From positions 806,001-870,000 of the forward strand of contig NC_021499.1 of the NCBI RefSeq assembly GCF_000412695.1: a stretch of 64,000 nucleotides of DNA. Direction: 5' to 3'. The first letter of the stretch is position 1. Each line of letters begins with the position of its first letter. Below are positions 1 through 6,355 of this stretch, one piece after another. The stretch is from Pseudomonas resinovorans NBRC 106553 (lineage in GTDB: Bacteria; Pseudomonadota; Gammaproteobacteria; Pseudomonadales; Pseudomonadaceae). The notes under the pieces are model-generated. The model worked only from the letters and a program-made list of their open reading frames with translations. It was not told where the DNA came from and did not search any database. A program made the position numbers and the translations under genes.

Positions 1-345
1 GGCGCACCTGGCCCGGCTGAACTAGGAGTGCGCAATTTTGCGCAGTCGTTCTGCACCGGCCAGATAAAGTGACTAGACGGCTACTTTTACCAATCCGGCT
101 ACTTCCTTTTTTTGACCAATCTGCCCTCGGTCTAAAAATAGCTCTTATCTATTGGATGGTTGATTTTTTGAGCGTAAAATCTATCATCAGTTTTAGATTG
201 CGCCCCTACGCGCGCCACCTCCGAAGCCCGGCCCCTGTCGGGCTTTTTCATGTCCGCCGCCAGAACCATTGGAGCGACCAGACGAAGCCGTAAAGCCAAG
301 GCTGCTGCCTGCGCGAAGGGCGCGGCGAACTGACGAGGTGCCAAT
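1..345. other. Non-coding left edge with a possible gene end and a terminator
   Basis: A frame open from the window edge ends in TAG at 23-25 and could be the last codons of an element gene, but too little is visible to identify it. The stretch 40-200 is more AT-rich than its surroundings and shows no convincing gene. A terminator-like hairpin lies at 224-248. A 27-codon basic ORF at 250-333 precedes terS, but nothing else supports it. Confidence 0.4.
224..248 (+). terminator. Rho-independent terminator upstream of terS
   Basis: The stem AAGCCCG pairs with CGGGCTT across an 8-nt loop and is followed by a T run. It would end transcription arriving from the left of the window, before the terminase gene. 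Confidence 0.55.
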
Positions 346-813
346 ATGCGCAAGAAGAACCCCAGCAAGACCCCCACCGACAACCCGGCGGCCAAGCCAG
401 CGGAGCCGACTAAGCCCAAGCGCGGCCCCGGCCGCCCGACCACCTACAGTGCGGAAATGGTCGAGCGCATCTGTGCCGCGCTGATGGAGCCCTGTTCGCT
501 GAACCGCCTGTGCAAACGCCCAGGCATGCCGGCGCGTGCAGTGGTCTGCCGCTGGTTAATCAGGCACGAAGAATTCCGCCTCGCCTACCAGGCGGCCATG
601 GCGGTGCGTATTGATCTGGTCGTCGATGAGACGCTCGACATCGCCGACGACGCAGAGCTTGATCCGGCGGCGATCAGCAAGGCCAAGCTGATGATCGACA
701 GTCGTTGGCGGATGGCCGAGCGCCTGGCCGCGCGCAAGTACGGAATCAAGCAGCAGGTTGAAACCAGCGTCACCCAACTGACCCATGAGCAGTGGCTGGA
801 ACACCTGACTTGA
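346..813 (+). CDS. Phage terminase small subunit (Sf6 gp1-like)
   Basis: This 155-aa protein looks like a small terminase subunit, which binds pac or cos DNA and hands it to the large subunit for genome packaging. It has a Lys/Pro-rich basic start (residues 1-30), the GPGRPTTYS entry motif common in these proteins, then a helix-turn-helix-like segment with CSLNRLCKRPGMPARAV and WLIRHEEFRLAY at about residues 50-80. The tail ends in a helical oligomerisation-type region. A GAGG ribosome-binding site precedes the ATG. The stop overlaps the TTG start of the terminase large subunit remnant, as expected for a terS-terL pair. The gene itself is intact although its partner is broken. Family assignment is by motif and context. 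Confidence 0.75.
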   Translation: MRKKNPSKTPTDNPAAKPAEPTKPKRGPGRPTTYSAEMVERICAALMEPCSLNRLCKRPGMPARAVVCRWLIRHEEFRLAYQAAMAVRIDLVVDETLDIADDAELDPAAISKAKLMIDSRWRMAERLAARKYGIKQQVETSVTQLTHEQWLEHLT

Positions 814-1007
814 CCGCAGGGCTCGACGGGCTGGCGATCCGGCAGCGCCTGAAGGATGACTTCCTCCACTACACGCCGCGCTGCCTGAACATCCGCACCA
901 AGGCGGGCGGGGTGACGCCGTTCACGTTGAACTAGGCCCAGGTCTACCTGCACAACATCGCAGAGCGGCAACTGCGCAAGCAGGGCTATGTGTCTGCGCC
1001 TGAATAG
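810..1007 (+). pseudogene. Terminase large subunit, N-terminal remnant with nonsense codon
   Basis: Read from the TTG at 810, which overlaps the terS stop, this frame gives a typical large-terminase start: RLKDDFLHYTPRCLNIRTKAG, then a PFTLN-stop-AQVYLHN stretch. In intact relatives the Asn is followed by Arg or Gln, so TAG at 933-935 is probably a point mutation of such a codon. The frame continues in register to a second stop at 1005-1007, where similarity ends and the opposing gene's 3' end begins. The ATPase and nuclease domains are absent. The packaging motor is therefore non-functional here, and the breakpoint at about 980-1010 marks a deletion or recombination joint. Confidence 0.65.
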
Positions 1008-1789
1008 TCCGCAAGCCACTCGTCAACGCTTTGGTCCTCCGGTCTCTTATGTTGATAGGGTGGAATGCTCGCTCCCGTAAACCCGCGCCCCTTAATCACC
1101 TTGTTACCGTAATTCTTGTCGCTCGTAGTTTGTTTTGCTTGAAAGGCATGTGCTCCCTGGCTTTGAGCGAAATCCTTGTCCGGCATTCTTGTCTGGACGC
1201 TGTCCGGAATGTGTCTGGGTGTTGTCTGCAACTTGTCCGGCAGAATTGCGGCGTGCACAAGGCGCGAAGGTACAGTCAACGGACGTAGCGAACTGGCATC
1301 CATGCGGTCGTTCTGCACGGTCGCAGTAAACAGAATCCCCTTCAGGTTGCCCATATAGTCGTGGAACGACGAGAGGCGTTTGGGCTCCGGAAGCTCTGTT
1401 GATCTCCAGAAGCGATAGAAGTGGCTGCGTTTGCCGATACGAAAATGTCCTTTCGGCAATGCTGTCCCCTTCTTGGCAGATCCGACATTCCGGCAGCGGG
1501 TAAGCTCTGCATTGAAAATGACATAGGGCGATGCGTCTGTTGTTGGCGACAGAAACTGTAGGGTTACGCCAGGGGCTTTATGTGGCCCGTAGTGGCCTGT
1601 CGTGTAACCGCAAAATTCATAGGCCTCCAATCCAAGTGCGGTCAGGATTTCTCGGGCAAGGCCGGCCGTATGCTTCTTCAGCCATTCAGGTGGGACCGGT
1701 TTCCCACTTGCAGGTTGGATGATGATGCGTCCAAGTTCGATGCTAATTTCATCACCACGGCGGAGTAGCTTCGAGGCGAGAGGCGTCAT
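986..1789 (-). CDS. Hypothetical element protein, 267 aa
   Basis: I do not recognise a family. The protein has a compact N-terminal half (residues 1-150) with motifs such as LRRGDEISIELGRIIIQP and GHFRIGKRSHFYRFW. The C-terminal third is low in hydrophobics, rich in Lys, Gln and Pro, and contains IKGRGFTGASIPPYQ and a closing DEWLADYSG. No signal peptide or membrane segment is visible. It is the last gene of a leftward set headed by alpA, and its ATG lies 3 nt past the stop of the 66-aa gene, so co-translation is likely. Its 3' end overlaps the terminase remnant on the other strand. An accessory or replication-linked role in the element is possible but unsupported. Confidence 0.6.
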   Translation of the reverse strand: MTPLASKLLRRGDEISIELGRIIIQPASGKPVPPEWLKKHTAGLAREILTALGLEAYEFCGYTTGHYGPHKAPGVTLQFLSPTTDASPYVIFNAELTRCRNVGSAKKGTALPKGHFRIGKRSHFYRFWRSTELPEPKRLSSFHDYMGNLKGILFTATVQNDRMDASSLRPLTVPSRLVHAAILPDKLQTTPRHIPDSVQTRMPDKDFAQSQGAHAFQAKQTTSDKNYGNKVIKGRGFTGASIPPYQHKRPEDQSVDEWLADYSGADT

Positions 1790-1792
1790 GGG

Positions 1793-1993
1793 CTACCCCT
1801 GGCTTTTATGGTCCAGCAGGCCGAGAGGACTGTGTGGGGCGTCGCAGCGCTGACGTGCGAGGACGGACAAACACACCTGCAGAGCAAGCGAGATAATGGT
1901 GCCTGTGACTGCGGGTGGTTCGCCGGCCGTGGAGGAAGTCCGAATGCGGGCATTCGTGCTTACGACGGGAGTAAGGCGGGATGCTTGGCTCAT
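1793..1993 (-). CDS. Small hypothetical element protein, 66 aa
   Basis: This start is chosen because the ATG at 1993 overlaps the TGA of the upstream 69-aa gene (ATGA), a classical translational-coupling arrangement. An ATG further upstream at 2029 would run through that gene. The product begins MSQASRLTPVV, is Ser/Thr-rich, has a short hydrophobic stretch around IISLALQVCLSVLA (about residues 33-46) and two or three cysteines. It ends 3 nt before the 267-aa gene. No family is recognised. Tight packing on both sides is the main evidence that it is a real gene. Confidence 0.45.
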   Translation of the reverse strand: MSQASRLTPVVSTNARIRTSSTAGEPPAVTGTIISLALQVCLSVLARQRCDAPHSPLGLLDHKSQG

Positions 1994-2199
1994 TCTGCGT
2001 CCCGCGCTTCGATCTTGGCAGCCAGCCACCCCTTTCGCTCCAGGTAGGCGTTCATAATGTTCAGCTCCCGGCGGGCAGCGATGCTGTCCACCAGGCTAAG
2101 GTACAGATGCTCCAGCAGGTGAATGCACTGGGCTGCGGTGCTGGTATCATGGCCGTGCGACGGGCTGCGTTCTTCTTCGGGAGGCGTGGCCTTTTTCAT
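1990..2199 (-). CDS. Small hypothetical element protein, 69 aa
   Basis: The ATG follows the TAA stop of the alpA-like gene directly, with no gap, so it is probably translated by the same ribosomes. The product starts MKKATPPEEERSPSHGHDTS and has a predicted helical centre, CIHLLEHLYLSLVDSIAARREL, which resembles small helical phage accessory proteins. No domain is recognised. Its stop overlaps the start of the next gene by ATGA. The block alpA-69aa-66aa-267aa therefore looks like one polycistron under the alpA promoter. Confidence 0.5.
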   Translation of the reverse strand: MKKATPPEEERSPSHGHDTSTAAQCIHLLEHLYLSLVDSIAARRELNIMNAYLERKGWLAAKIEARDAE

Positions 2200-2406
2200 T
2201 TAGGCGTCCTCGCCCAGCTGCTCGGCAACCCAGGCCTCAATCTCCCAGCTGTCCCAGCCGACGATGTGCGAACCAGCGATGCGGCGGCACTTCGGGAAGC
2301 GCCCCTCTTTCATCAGGTCGTAAATCATGGTGCGGCCCAAGCCGGATTTTTCCTTCACAGTCGGCAGGCGCATGATACGGCGGGACTGTTGAGTCTTTGC
2401 GGCCAT
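2200..2406 (-). CDS. AlpA-family phage transcriptional regulator
   Basis: This 68-aa protein has the AlpA/Cox-type winged helix-turn-helix: IMRLPTVKEKSGLGRTMIYD, then MKEGRFPKCRRI and the VGWDSWEIEAWV closing helix. Members activate integrase or excision genes in P4-like elements, or act as excisionase-type DNA-bending proteins. A good ribosome-binding site (AGAGGT) lies about 6 nt before the ATG. The upstream 110 bp contain a paired direct and inverted repeat structure that is a likely operator. It stands between the 231-aa gene and three small genes on the same strand. In phage-inducible islands of Gram-negative bacteria AlpA is the induction switch; whether that holds here is inference. 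Confidence 0.85.
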   Translation of the reverse strand: MAAKTQQSRRIMRLPTVKEKSGLGRTMIYDLMKEGRFPKCRRIAGSHIVGWDSWEIEAWVAEQLGEDA

Positions 2407-2466
2407 CGTCGTTACCTCTAGGTAAGCCCCGGTGTGGGGCGGACGACCGCATGAAATCAGGCTTTT

Positions 2467-2522
2467 CTGGGTAAGCCCTATGCACCCAACCCACTAATTT
2501 CTCACCCAACCCACTTACCCAG
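2467..2522 (-). promoter_or_regulatory. Repeat-rich probable operator/promoter of the alpA operon
   Basis: Two perfect copies of CACCCAACCCACT lie at 2483-2495 and 2503-2515, 20 bp apart, so both face the same side of the helix. They are enclosed by a perfect 9-bp inverted repeat, CTGGGTAAG at 2467-2475 and CTTACCCAG at 2514-2522. The block lies just upstream of alpA and overlaps the stop codon of the preceding gene. This layout fits a binding site for AlpA or another element regulator. Confidence 0.5.
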
Positions 2523-3210
2523 CGGACAGGGCTTTGCGGATGGTTTCGAATGAGTCGGGCAGATTGAGATGCTGTTTTACCAGTTCGGCAAGCAGTCTTT
2601 TGCTGGCGGGCTCCTTTCTCGCCGCCTGAATCTCCGCGGCCTTCGCTCGCCATCGCTGGCGCTCGATCTCCCTGGCCGAGCGGTCTTCGCGTGGCTTGGC
2701 TGCCGAGTCCTTGCGAATGCTTCGTAGCTGGGCGCCAAGGGAGGCATCCGACTCGCATGGGACGTTGATCGCGGGGTTGGTGCTCACAAAACGCTCATAC
2801 TCAGTCTGGCTTACCAGAAGATCAGAGGCCTGGAAACGAATGCCGTCTGGCGCAGTGCTAGAGAGAGGCGTGCACACCGTCTGGCTGTCGTCCGAGTATC
2901 GCACCAGGCTGGCAGGCTCCAAGTTGAGCGAGTAGACCGTGACAGACCCTTCGGCTAGGCATTCGCAGGCTTCTCGCGTTGAGAGACGGCCGTAACTCCC
3001 TGGAAATTGCCTTGCATGCCTGGGCTCTTCATCCCATAGCCCGGCTACACGCCACAGCCCGAGCTGGGGTGGCGCGTTCACGCAAACGCTCAGCCGGCCC
3101 GCCGTAACCAACTGAACCAATTCTTCTTGCTCGTCCCTTAGCATGCTAGCCACGTTGGCCAACGGAAGTGCCTTAGCCTGCGATCCCCAAGCTTCTACTG
3201 TCTTGCTCAA
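2515..3210 (-). CDS. Hypothetical element protein, 231 aa
   Basis: No family is recognised with confidence. The N-terminal half (about 1-150) looks globular: it opens MSKTVEAWGSQAKALPLANV, then an LVTAGRLSVCVNAP segment and an LSTREACECLAEGSVTVYS segment. The C-terminal part (about 155-231) is strongly charged and helical, with REIERQRWRAKAAEIQAARK, and ends in a region resembling a small DNA-binding tail. It lies between the integrase and alpA on the same strand, a position often filled by small regulators or replication-associated proteins in P4-like elements. The downstream operator overlaps its stop codon. Confidence 0.6.
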   Translation of the reverse strand: MSKTVEAWGSQAKALPLANVASMLRDEQEELVQLVTAGRLSVCVNAPPQLGLWRVAGLWDEEPRHARQFPGSYGRLSTREACECLAEGSVTVYSLNLEPASLVRYSDDSQTVCTPLSSTAPDGIRFQASDLLVSQTEYERFVSTNPAINVPCESDASLGAQLRSIRKDSAAKPREDRSAREIERQRWRAKAAEIQAARKEPASKRLLAELVKQHLNLPDSFETIRKALSAG

Positions 3211-3312
3211 TCTCTTGCTCTCTCAGGTGCCCCACTTTTTGAAGTAGCCGGCCAACCAGGCGGGTGGGAAGTCCGCTGTTTGTCACGTCGGACTAGGCTG
3301 GCCGGTGCTCAG

Positions 3313-4548
3313 TCAGGCGCGCTTGAAGCCGCCCTGAATCACGTTCCCCGCTGGCGGGGTGGTCGCGTACTGCGCCCAGTCGGCCATCAAGGCGCGGCGT
3401 TTCTCGAAAAAATCGGATCGGGAATAGGCGCCCTCGGTCTGGTCGCGCTCGTCATGGGCCAGCGCCAGCTCGCAGACTTCGCGCGGATAATGGGTGCGCT
3501 CGTTTGCCCAGTCGCGGAAGCTCGACCGGAAGCCATGGCGGGTGATGTCTTCATGCCCCAAGCGGTGCAACAGGTTGCGGATTGCGTTGGCGTGCAGTAC
3601 GCCGGTCTTGCCCTGGCCGGGGAACAGATACTGGCTGCCCTCAATGCGTGGCATGGACTCCAGCAACTCGACCACTTGCGCAGGCAGGGGAATATCGAAG
3701 GCTTGGCGCACCTTCATCCGGTCGGCGGGCAACGACCATACGCCGGCTGCCAGATCGAATTCAGGCCAGGCAGCAAAGCGGATCATTTTCAAGCGGGCGC
3801 CAGTCAGGATCAGCAGGCGGGCGGCCAGTGCGTCCCGGCCTTCGATCTGCGCCAGCCGTACCATCAGTCCCGGCACGTCGCGCCAGTTCATTGCGGGGAA
3901 GTGCTGGCGTTTGCGAGCTTTCTTCTTCTCGGCCCGGCCCAGCAGGTTCTCCAGGTTCCCCCGCCAGAGCGCAGGGTTGTCGCCGTCGCGCAGTCTGCGG
4001 GTCTTGGCGGCGGCCAAGACGGCTTCAATTTGGCCACGTACTTCATCAGCCGTGCGGGTCTTGGTCGCCCATATCGGTTTCAGCACCTGCAAGATGTGCT
4101 CGGTGTCGATGGCGCTGGCGGGGAGAGTGCCGATAACGGGGAAGGCGTACAGCTCCAGTTTGCGCATCCAGCCCTTGCGCCATTTGTCCGACCAGCTCGC
4201 CCCATGGGCCTCCATGTACTCGGTCGCCAGCGACTTGAAGTCGCGGCGCTTGGCTTCCTGCTGGCGCTGCACCTCGCGCTGCCGCTCGCGTTCGGCGTCA
4301 CGGGCTGCCATGGGGTCGGCACCAGCGGCCAGCAGTTTGCGCTGATCGGCAGCGGCCAGACGGGCTGCCTTCAAGCCCACCTCGGGAAAGCCGCCTAGCC
4401 CCATCTCACGGCGCTTGCCGTTGAGCTGAAAGCGCAGCACCCATGACTTGCGTCCGGTGGCCTTCACCACAAGACGCAAACCGTCGCCGTCTTCGTAGGT
4501 GCCAGGCTCGGCCAGATTCTCGACCTGTTTGGGGTTCAGCTTGCCCAT
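3313..4548 (-). CDS. int: P4-type tyrosine recombinase (integrase)
   Basis: This integrase performs site-specific integration and excision of the element. The N-terminal DUF4102-type arm-binding domain starts at MGKLNPKQVENLAEPGTYED. A helical core-binding domain and the catalytic domain follow. Visible catalytic residues are Arg in LILTGARLKM, His-x-x-Arg in RHGFRSSFRDWA, His in ELALAHDE and the nucleophilic Tyr in TEGAYSRSDFF. The ATG at 4548 gives 411 aa and matches the usual family start. The frame stays open 30 codons further up to 4638, but that extension repeats Lys-Trp-Gly-Asn and looks non-coding. The sequence LKMIRFAAW replaces the more usual TGEVRFA-type stretch after the Arg, otherwise it looks intact. 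The 5' end faces ppa. Confidence 0.93.
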   Translation of the reverse strand: MGKLNPKQVENLAEPGTYEDGDGLRLVVKATGRKSWVLRFQLNGKRREMGLGGFPEVGLKAARLAAADQRKLLAAGADPMAARDAERERQREVQRQQEAKRRDFKSLATEYMEAHGASWSDKWRKGWMRKLELYAFPVIGTLPASAIDTEHILQVLKPIWATKTRTADEVRGQIEAVLAAAKTRRLRDGDNPALWRGNLENLLGRAEKKKARKRQHFPAMNWRDVPGLMVRLAQIEGRDALAARLLILTGARLKMIRFAAWPEFDLAAGVWSLPADRMKVRQAFDIPLPAQVVELLESMPRIEGSQYLFPGQGKTGVLHANAIRNLLHRLGHEDITRHGFRSSFRDWANERTHYPREVCELALAHDERDQTEGAYSRSDFFEKRRALMADWAQYATTPPAGNVIQGGFKRA

Positions 4549-4702
4549 GTTCTGCTCCGACCCGCTGTTTCTGTTCCCCCACTTGTTCCCCCACTTTTTC
4601 GCGGCAAGGGGCAGGTTAGGGCGAACGCCTGCGGACAATTATTAGGCTGAAAGCCGCGTGGAATCTAGGCTTTGCGGATAGTTGCGAAAAACTGCGGACA
4701 AT

Positions 4703-4728
4703 AAAAAAGCCGGCTTGTGGCCGGCTTT
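4703..4728 (-). terminator. Rho-independent terminator at the element edge
   Basis: AAAGCCGGC pairs with GCCGGCTTT over a 5-nt loop. Read leftward it is followed by a run of six T. It lies about 15 nt past the copied ppa stop codon, and the intact ppa has a comparable hairpin about 30 nt past its own stop. Confidence 0.75.
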
Positions 4729-4741
4729 CCGTGAGAGGTCG

Positions 4742-4772
4742 GGGCTTATTTTTGGTAAGCGCCAACCACTTT
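4742..4772 (-). pseudogene. Copy of the ppa 3' end (possible attachment-site relic)
   Basis: Read leftward this stretch encodes KVVGAYQK-stop, against [12 protein letters not shown] at the end of the intact ppa. By eye 26 of 31 nucleotides match 5746-5776, including the stop codon and the following GCCC. Both copies are followed by a terminator hairpin. Upstream of this stretch no ppa similarity is seen. A displaced target-gene end is what integration into the 3' end of a gene leaves behind, but the match is short. Confidence 0.45.
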
Positions 4773-4923
4773 AGATTTCGTTTGCAGATCAGGTGCTTAG
4801 CTCTGCTGAGGGCGCGGAATGTAGCAAATTTGCACTACTCCCGCTACACCAAGGCGATGTGTTGCCGCCAAGTGGCGCGCACTATACCTCACTGAGGCGT
4901 TTGGCTGTAACGCGCGTCGGTCA

Positions 4924-5145
4924 TTACTGCTTGCCGCCCCTGATGTTGCCGGCCACCCCGCCGGCGATACCGCCAATGGCGGCGCCAGTCCAGGCACTGC
5001 CGCCGGCGATCGCGGCGATGCCGGCGCCGGCTGCGGCGCCAATGGCCGCGCCGCTCATGGTGCCCTGTTGGCGTGAGCTCATGTTGGTGCAGCCCATCGC
5101 GCTCATCAGGGTGAGGGCTGCGGCAAACCATAGGAATCGCTTCAT
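4924..5145 (-). CDS. Glycine-zipper lipoprotein, 73 aa
   Basis: The N-terminus is a signal peptide with a lipobox-like end (LTLMSAMGC, Cys at residue 19), so the mature protein is probably lipid-anchored. From about residue 30 it shows small-residue repeats, AAIGAAAGAGIAAIAGG and AAIGGIAGGVAGN. Such glycine zippers pack as paired membrane helices, as in the OmpA-linked and SlyB/17-kDa antigen groups. It ends in basic residues RGGKQ. It sits 11 nt downstream of the gene at 5157-5537 on the same strand and may be cotranscribed with it. No specific partner can be named. Confidence 0.75.
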   Translation of the reverse strand: MKRFLWFAAALTLMSAMGCTNMSSRQQGTMSGAAIGAAAGAGIAAIAGGSAWTGAAIGGIAGGVAGNIRGGKQ

Positions 5146-5156
5146 CTTCGCCTCCG

Positions 5157-5537
5157 CTAGGGGTTCTGCTTCAGGCCGGGTACGACCATCTCGAACCAGA
5201 TGGTCTCGATGACGGGGCGGGTCACGTGCTCGGGGTGGGCGGCGTACCAGCGGTCGAGCCCTTCGCGCACGGAGTCGAGCGAATGGCCCTTCATGCCCCT
5301 GCCGAAACGGGGAATCAGGCTTCGGTCATCGGCTGGCGGCTTCGATCCGTGGAAGGCCGCTTCCACCTGGTAGGCGTTGGCGATGCCGACGAGATAGGCC
5401 TTCTTGACCTGCTCCGACGACTGCGTCCATTGCTCGCCGGTGACCAGCGGCACCTCTGCGGCGCGGGCAATGCCTGATGCCGTTGCCAGAGTCACGCATG
5501 CCACCAGGGCGAGCATGCCCGATCGCAATTTCCTCAT
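5157..5537 (-). CDS. Small secreted protein, possibly Rap1a/Tai-like, 126 aa
   Basis: The ATG at 5537 is chosen because GAGGAGG lies about 8 nt before it and a clean signal peptide follows (MRKLRSGMLALVACVTLATA, cleavage near ARA-AEV at residue 27). The longer open frame up to 5705 would run through the ppa terminator. The mature part of about 100 aa has SSEQVKKAYLVGIANAYQVE and a C-terminal helical segment around REGLDRWYAAHPEH. This layout resembles small Rap1a/Tai-type periplasmic proteins, but the match is weak and no immunity role is implied. It precedes the glycine-zipper lipoprotein. Confidence 0.65.
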   Translation of the reverse strand: MRKLRSGMLALVACVTLATASGIARAAEVPLVTGEQWTQSSEQVKKAYLVGIANAYQVEAAFHGSKPPADDRSLIPRFGRGMKGHSLDSVREGLDRWYAAHPEHVTRPVIETIWFEMVVPGLKQNP

Positions 5538-5690
5538 CCCTTGCCCTCCTCGTTCTGACGCCGTGGCCCGCCCGCCAAGGTCTTGGCAGGGCGATATTTT
5601 GCTATCGAACAAGTGTAGATGGTCGACGCGCGCTGGCATCAAGGGCGGACGAGCGCGGCGAATCCGCTGCTCTTTGTTGCGGCCAGGCAC

Positions 5691-5717
5691 AAAAAAGCCC
5701 GGCATGGGCCGGGCTTT
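5691..5717 (-). terminator. Rho-independent terminator of ppa
   Basis: GCCCGGC and GCCGGGC pair around a 4-nt loop, followed leftward by six T. It lies about 30 nt after the ppa stop. Confidence 0.85.
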
Positions 5718-5749
5718 CTGTGCCGCTGGCGGGGTGACCCCCGCAGGGC

Positions 5750-6277
5750 TTACTTCTGGTAAGCGGCGACCGCTTTGGTGATCTCGGCGCGGGCGGCGTC
5801 AGCGTTGCCCCAGCCTTCGACTTTCACCCACTTGCCTTTCTCGAGGTCTTTGTAGTTCTCGAAGAAGTGCTTGATCTGCTCCAGCAGCAGGGCCGGCAGG
5901 TCGGTGTATTCCTTCACGTCCTTGTACAGGACGCTCAGCTTGTCGTGGGGAACGGCCAGCAGTTTGGCGTCGCCACCGGCTTCGTCGGTCATGTGCAGGA
6001 CGCCGACCGGACGGGCGCGGATGACGGAACCCGGAGCCACCGGGTAGGGGGTGACGACCAGCACGTCCAGGGGATCGCCGTCGTCAGCCAGGGTGTTGGG
6101 GATGTAGCCGTAGTTGGCCGGATAGAACATCGGGGTGGCCATGAAGCGGTCGACGAACAGGCAGTCGCTGTCCTTGTCGATTTCATATTTGATCGGCGCA
6201 TGGTTGGCCGGAATCTCGATCGCGACGTAGATGTCGTTCGGCAGGTCTTTGCCAGCCGGGATCTTGCTGTAGCTCAT
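5750..6277 (-). CDS. ppa: Inorganic pyrophosphatase (family I)
   Basis: This enzyme hydrolyses cytoplasmic pyrophosphate to two phosphates and so drives biosynthetic reactions forward. The 175-aa length matches bacterial family I enzymes. The metal-binding Asp cluster is visible in [11 protein letters not shown], and other conserved parts are [13 protein letters not shown] and EGWGNADAA. The ATG at 6277 ([11 protein letters not shown]) has GGGAG 8 nt upstream. A TTG two codons earlier is less likely. A strong terminator follows. A short second copy of its 3' end lies at 4742-4772. The gene begins the segment that follows the PAO1 order. Confidence 0.97.
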   Translation of the reverse strand: MSYSKIPAGKDLPNDIYVAIEIPANHAPIKYEIDKDSDCLFVDRFMATPMFYPANYGYIPNTLADDGDPLDVLVVTPYPVAPGSVIRARPVGVLHMTDEAGGDAKLLAVPHDKLSVLYKDVKEYTDLPALLLEQIKHFFENYKDLEKGKWVKVEGWGNADAARAEITKAVAAYQK

Positions 6278-6355
6278 GGTCAACTCCCAGGGGTGGGGCC
6301 AAAAAAGTGGGCGCGATTATAGGCACATTAAAAGGCCGATGCCACGCAGTTCTGC

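Larger units (their letters stand above)
1..4772. mobile_element. Right part of an integrated phage or phage-satellite-like element
   Basis: This segment holds a terminase small subunit, a broken terminase large subunit start, an AlpA-type regulator and a P4-type integrase, none of which belongs to the conserved Pseudomonas gene order that begins at ppa. The integrase lies at the ppa-proximal edge with its 5' end facing the host, as is usual next to an attachment site. The other end is outside the window, so size and completeness are unknown. The right boundary is set here at the ppa 3'-end copy, which is an inference. It could be a decayed prophage or a satellite that carries packaging genes; no capsid, tail or lysis gene is visible. 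Confidence 0.7.
4549..4923. other. Non-coding junction between element and core genome
   Basis: No gene is visible in these 375 bp. The stretch holds a repeated ttccccac motif directly upstream of the integrase (about 4575-4600), a strong terminator at 4703-4728, a short copy of the ppa 3' end at 4742-4772, the perfect palindrome GCAAATTTGC at about 4823-4832, and a leftward -10-like TATAGT at 4881-4886 with a TTACAG 18 bp upstream. No tRNA or tmRNA end, the usual target of P4-type integrases, could be found. The promoter and terminator together could define a small leftward transcript of roughly 170 nt. Confidence 0.5.

Noticed and set aside
250..333. 27-codon basic frame upstream of terS
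   Set aside because: It has no clear ribosome-binding site or recognisable relative, and its start adjoins the terminator T run.
4549..4638. 30-codon N-terminal extension of the integrase
   Set aside because: The extension repeats Lys-Trp-Gly-Asn, lies in probable attachment-site DNA, and relatives start at the internal Met.
4640..4923. Search for a tRNA or tmRNA end as integration target
   Set aside because: No T-arm sequence, acceptor end or cloverleaf could be found; only the ppa 3'-end copy was seen.
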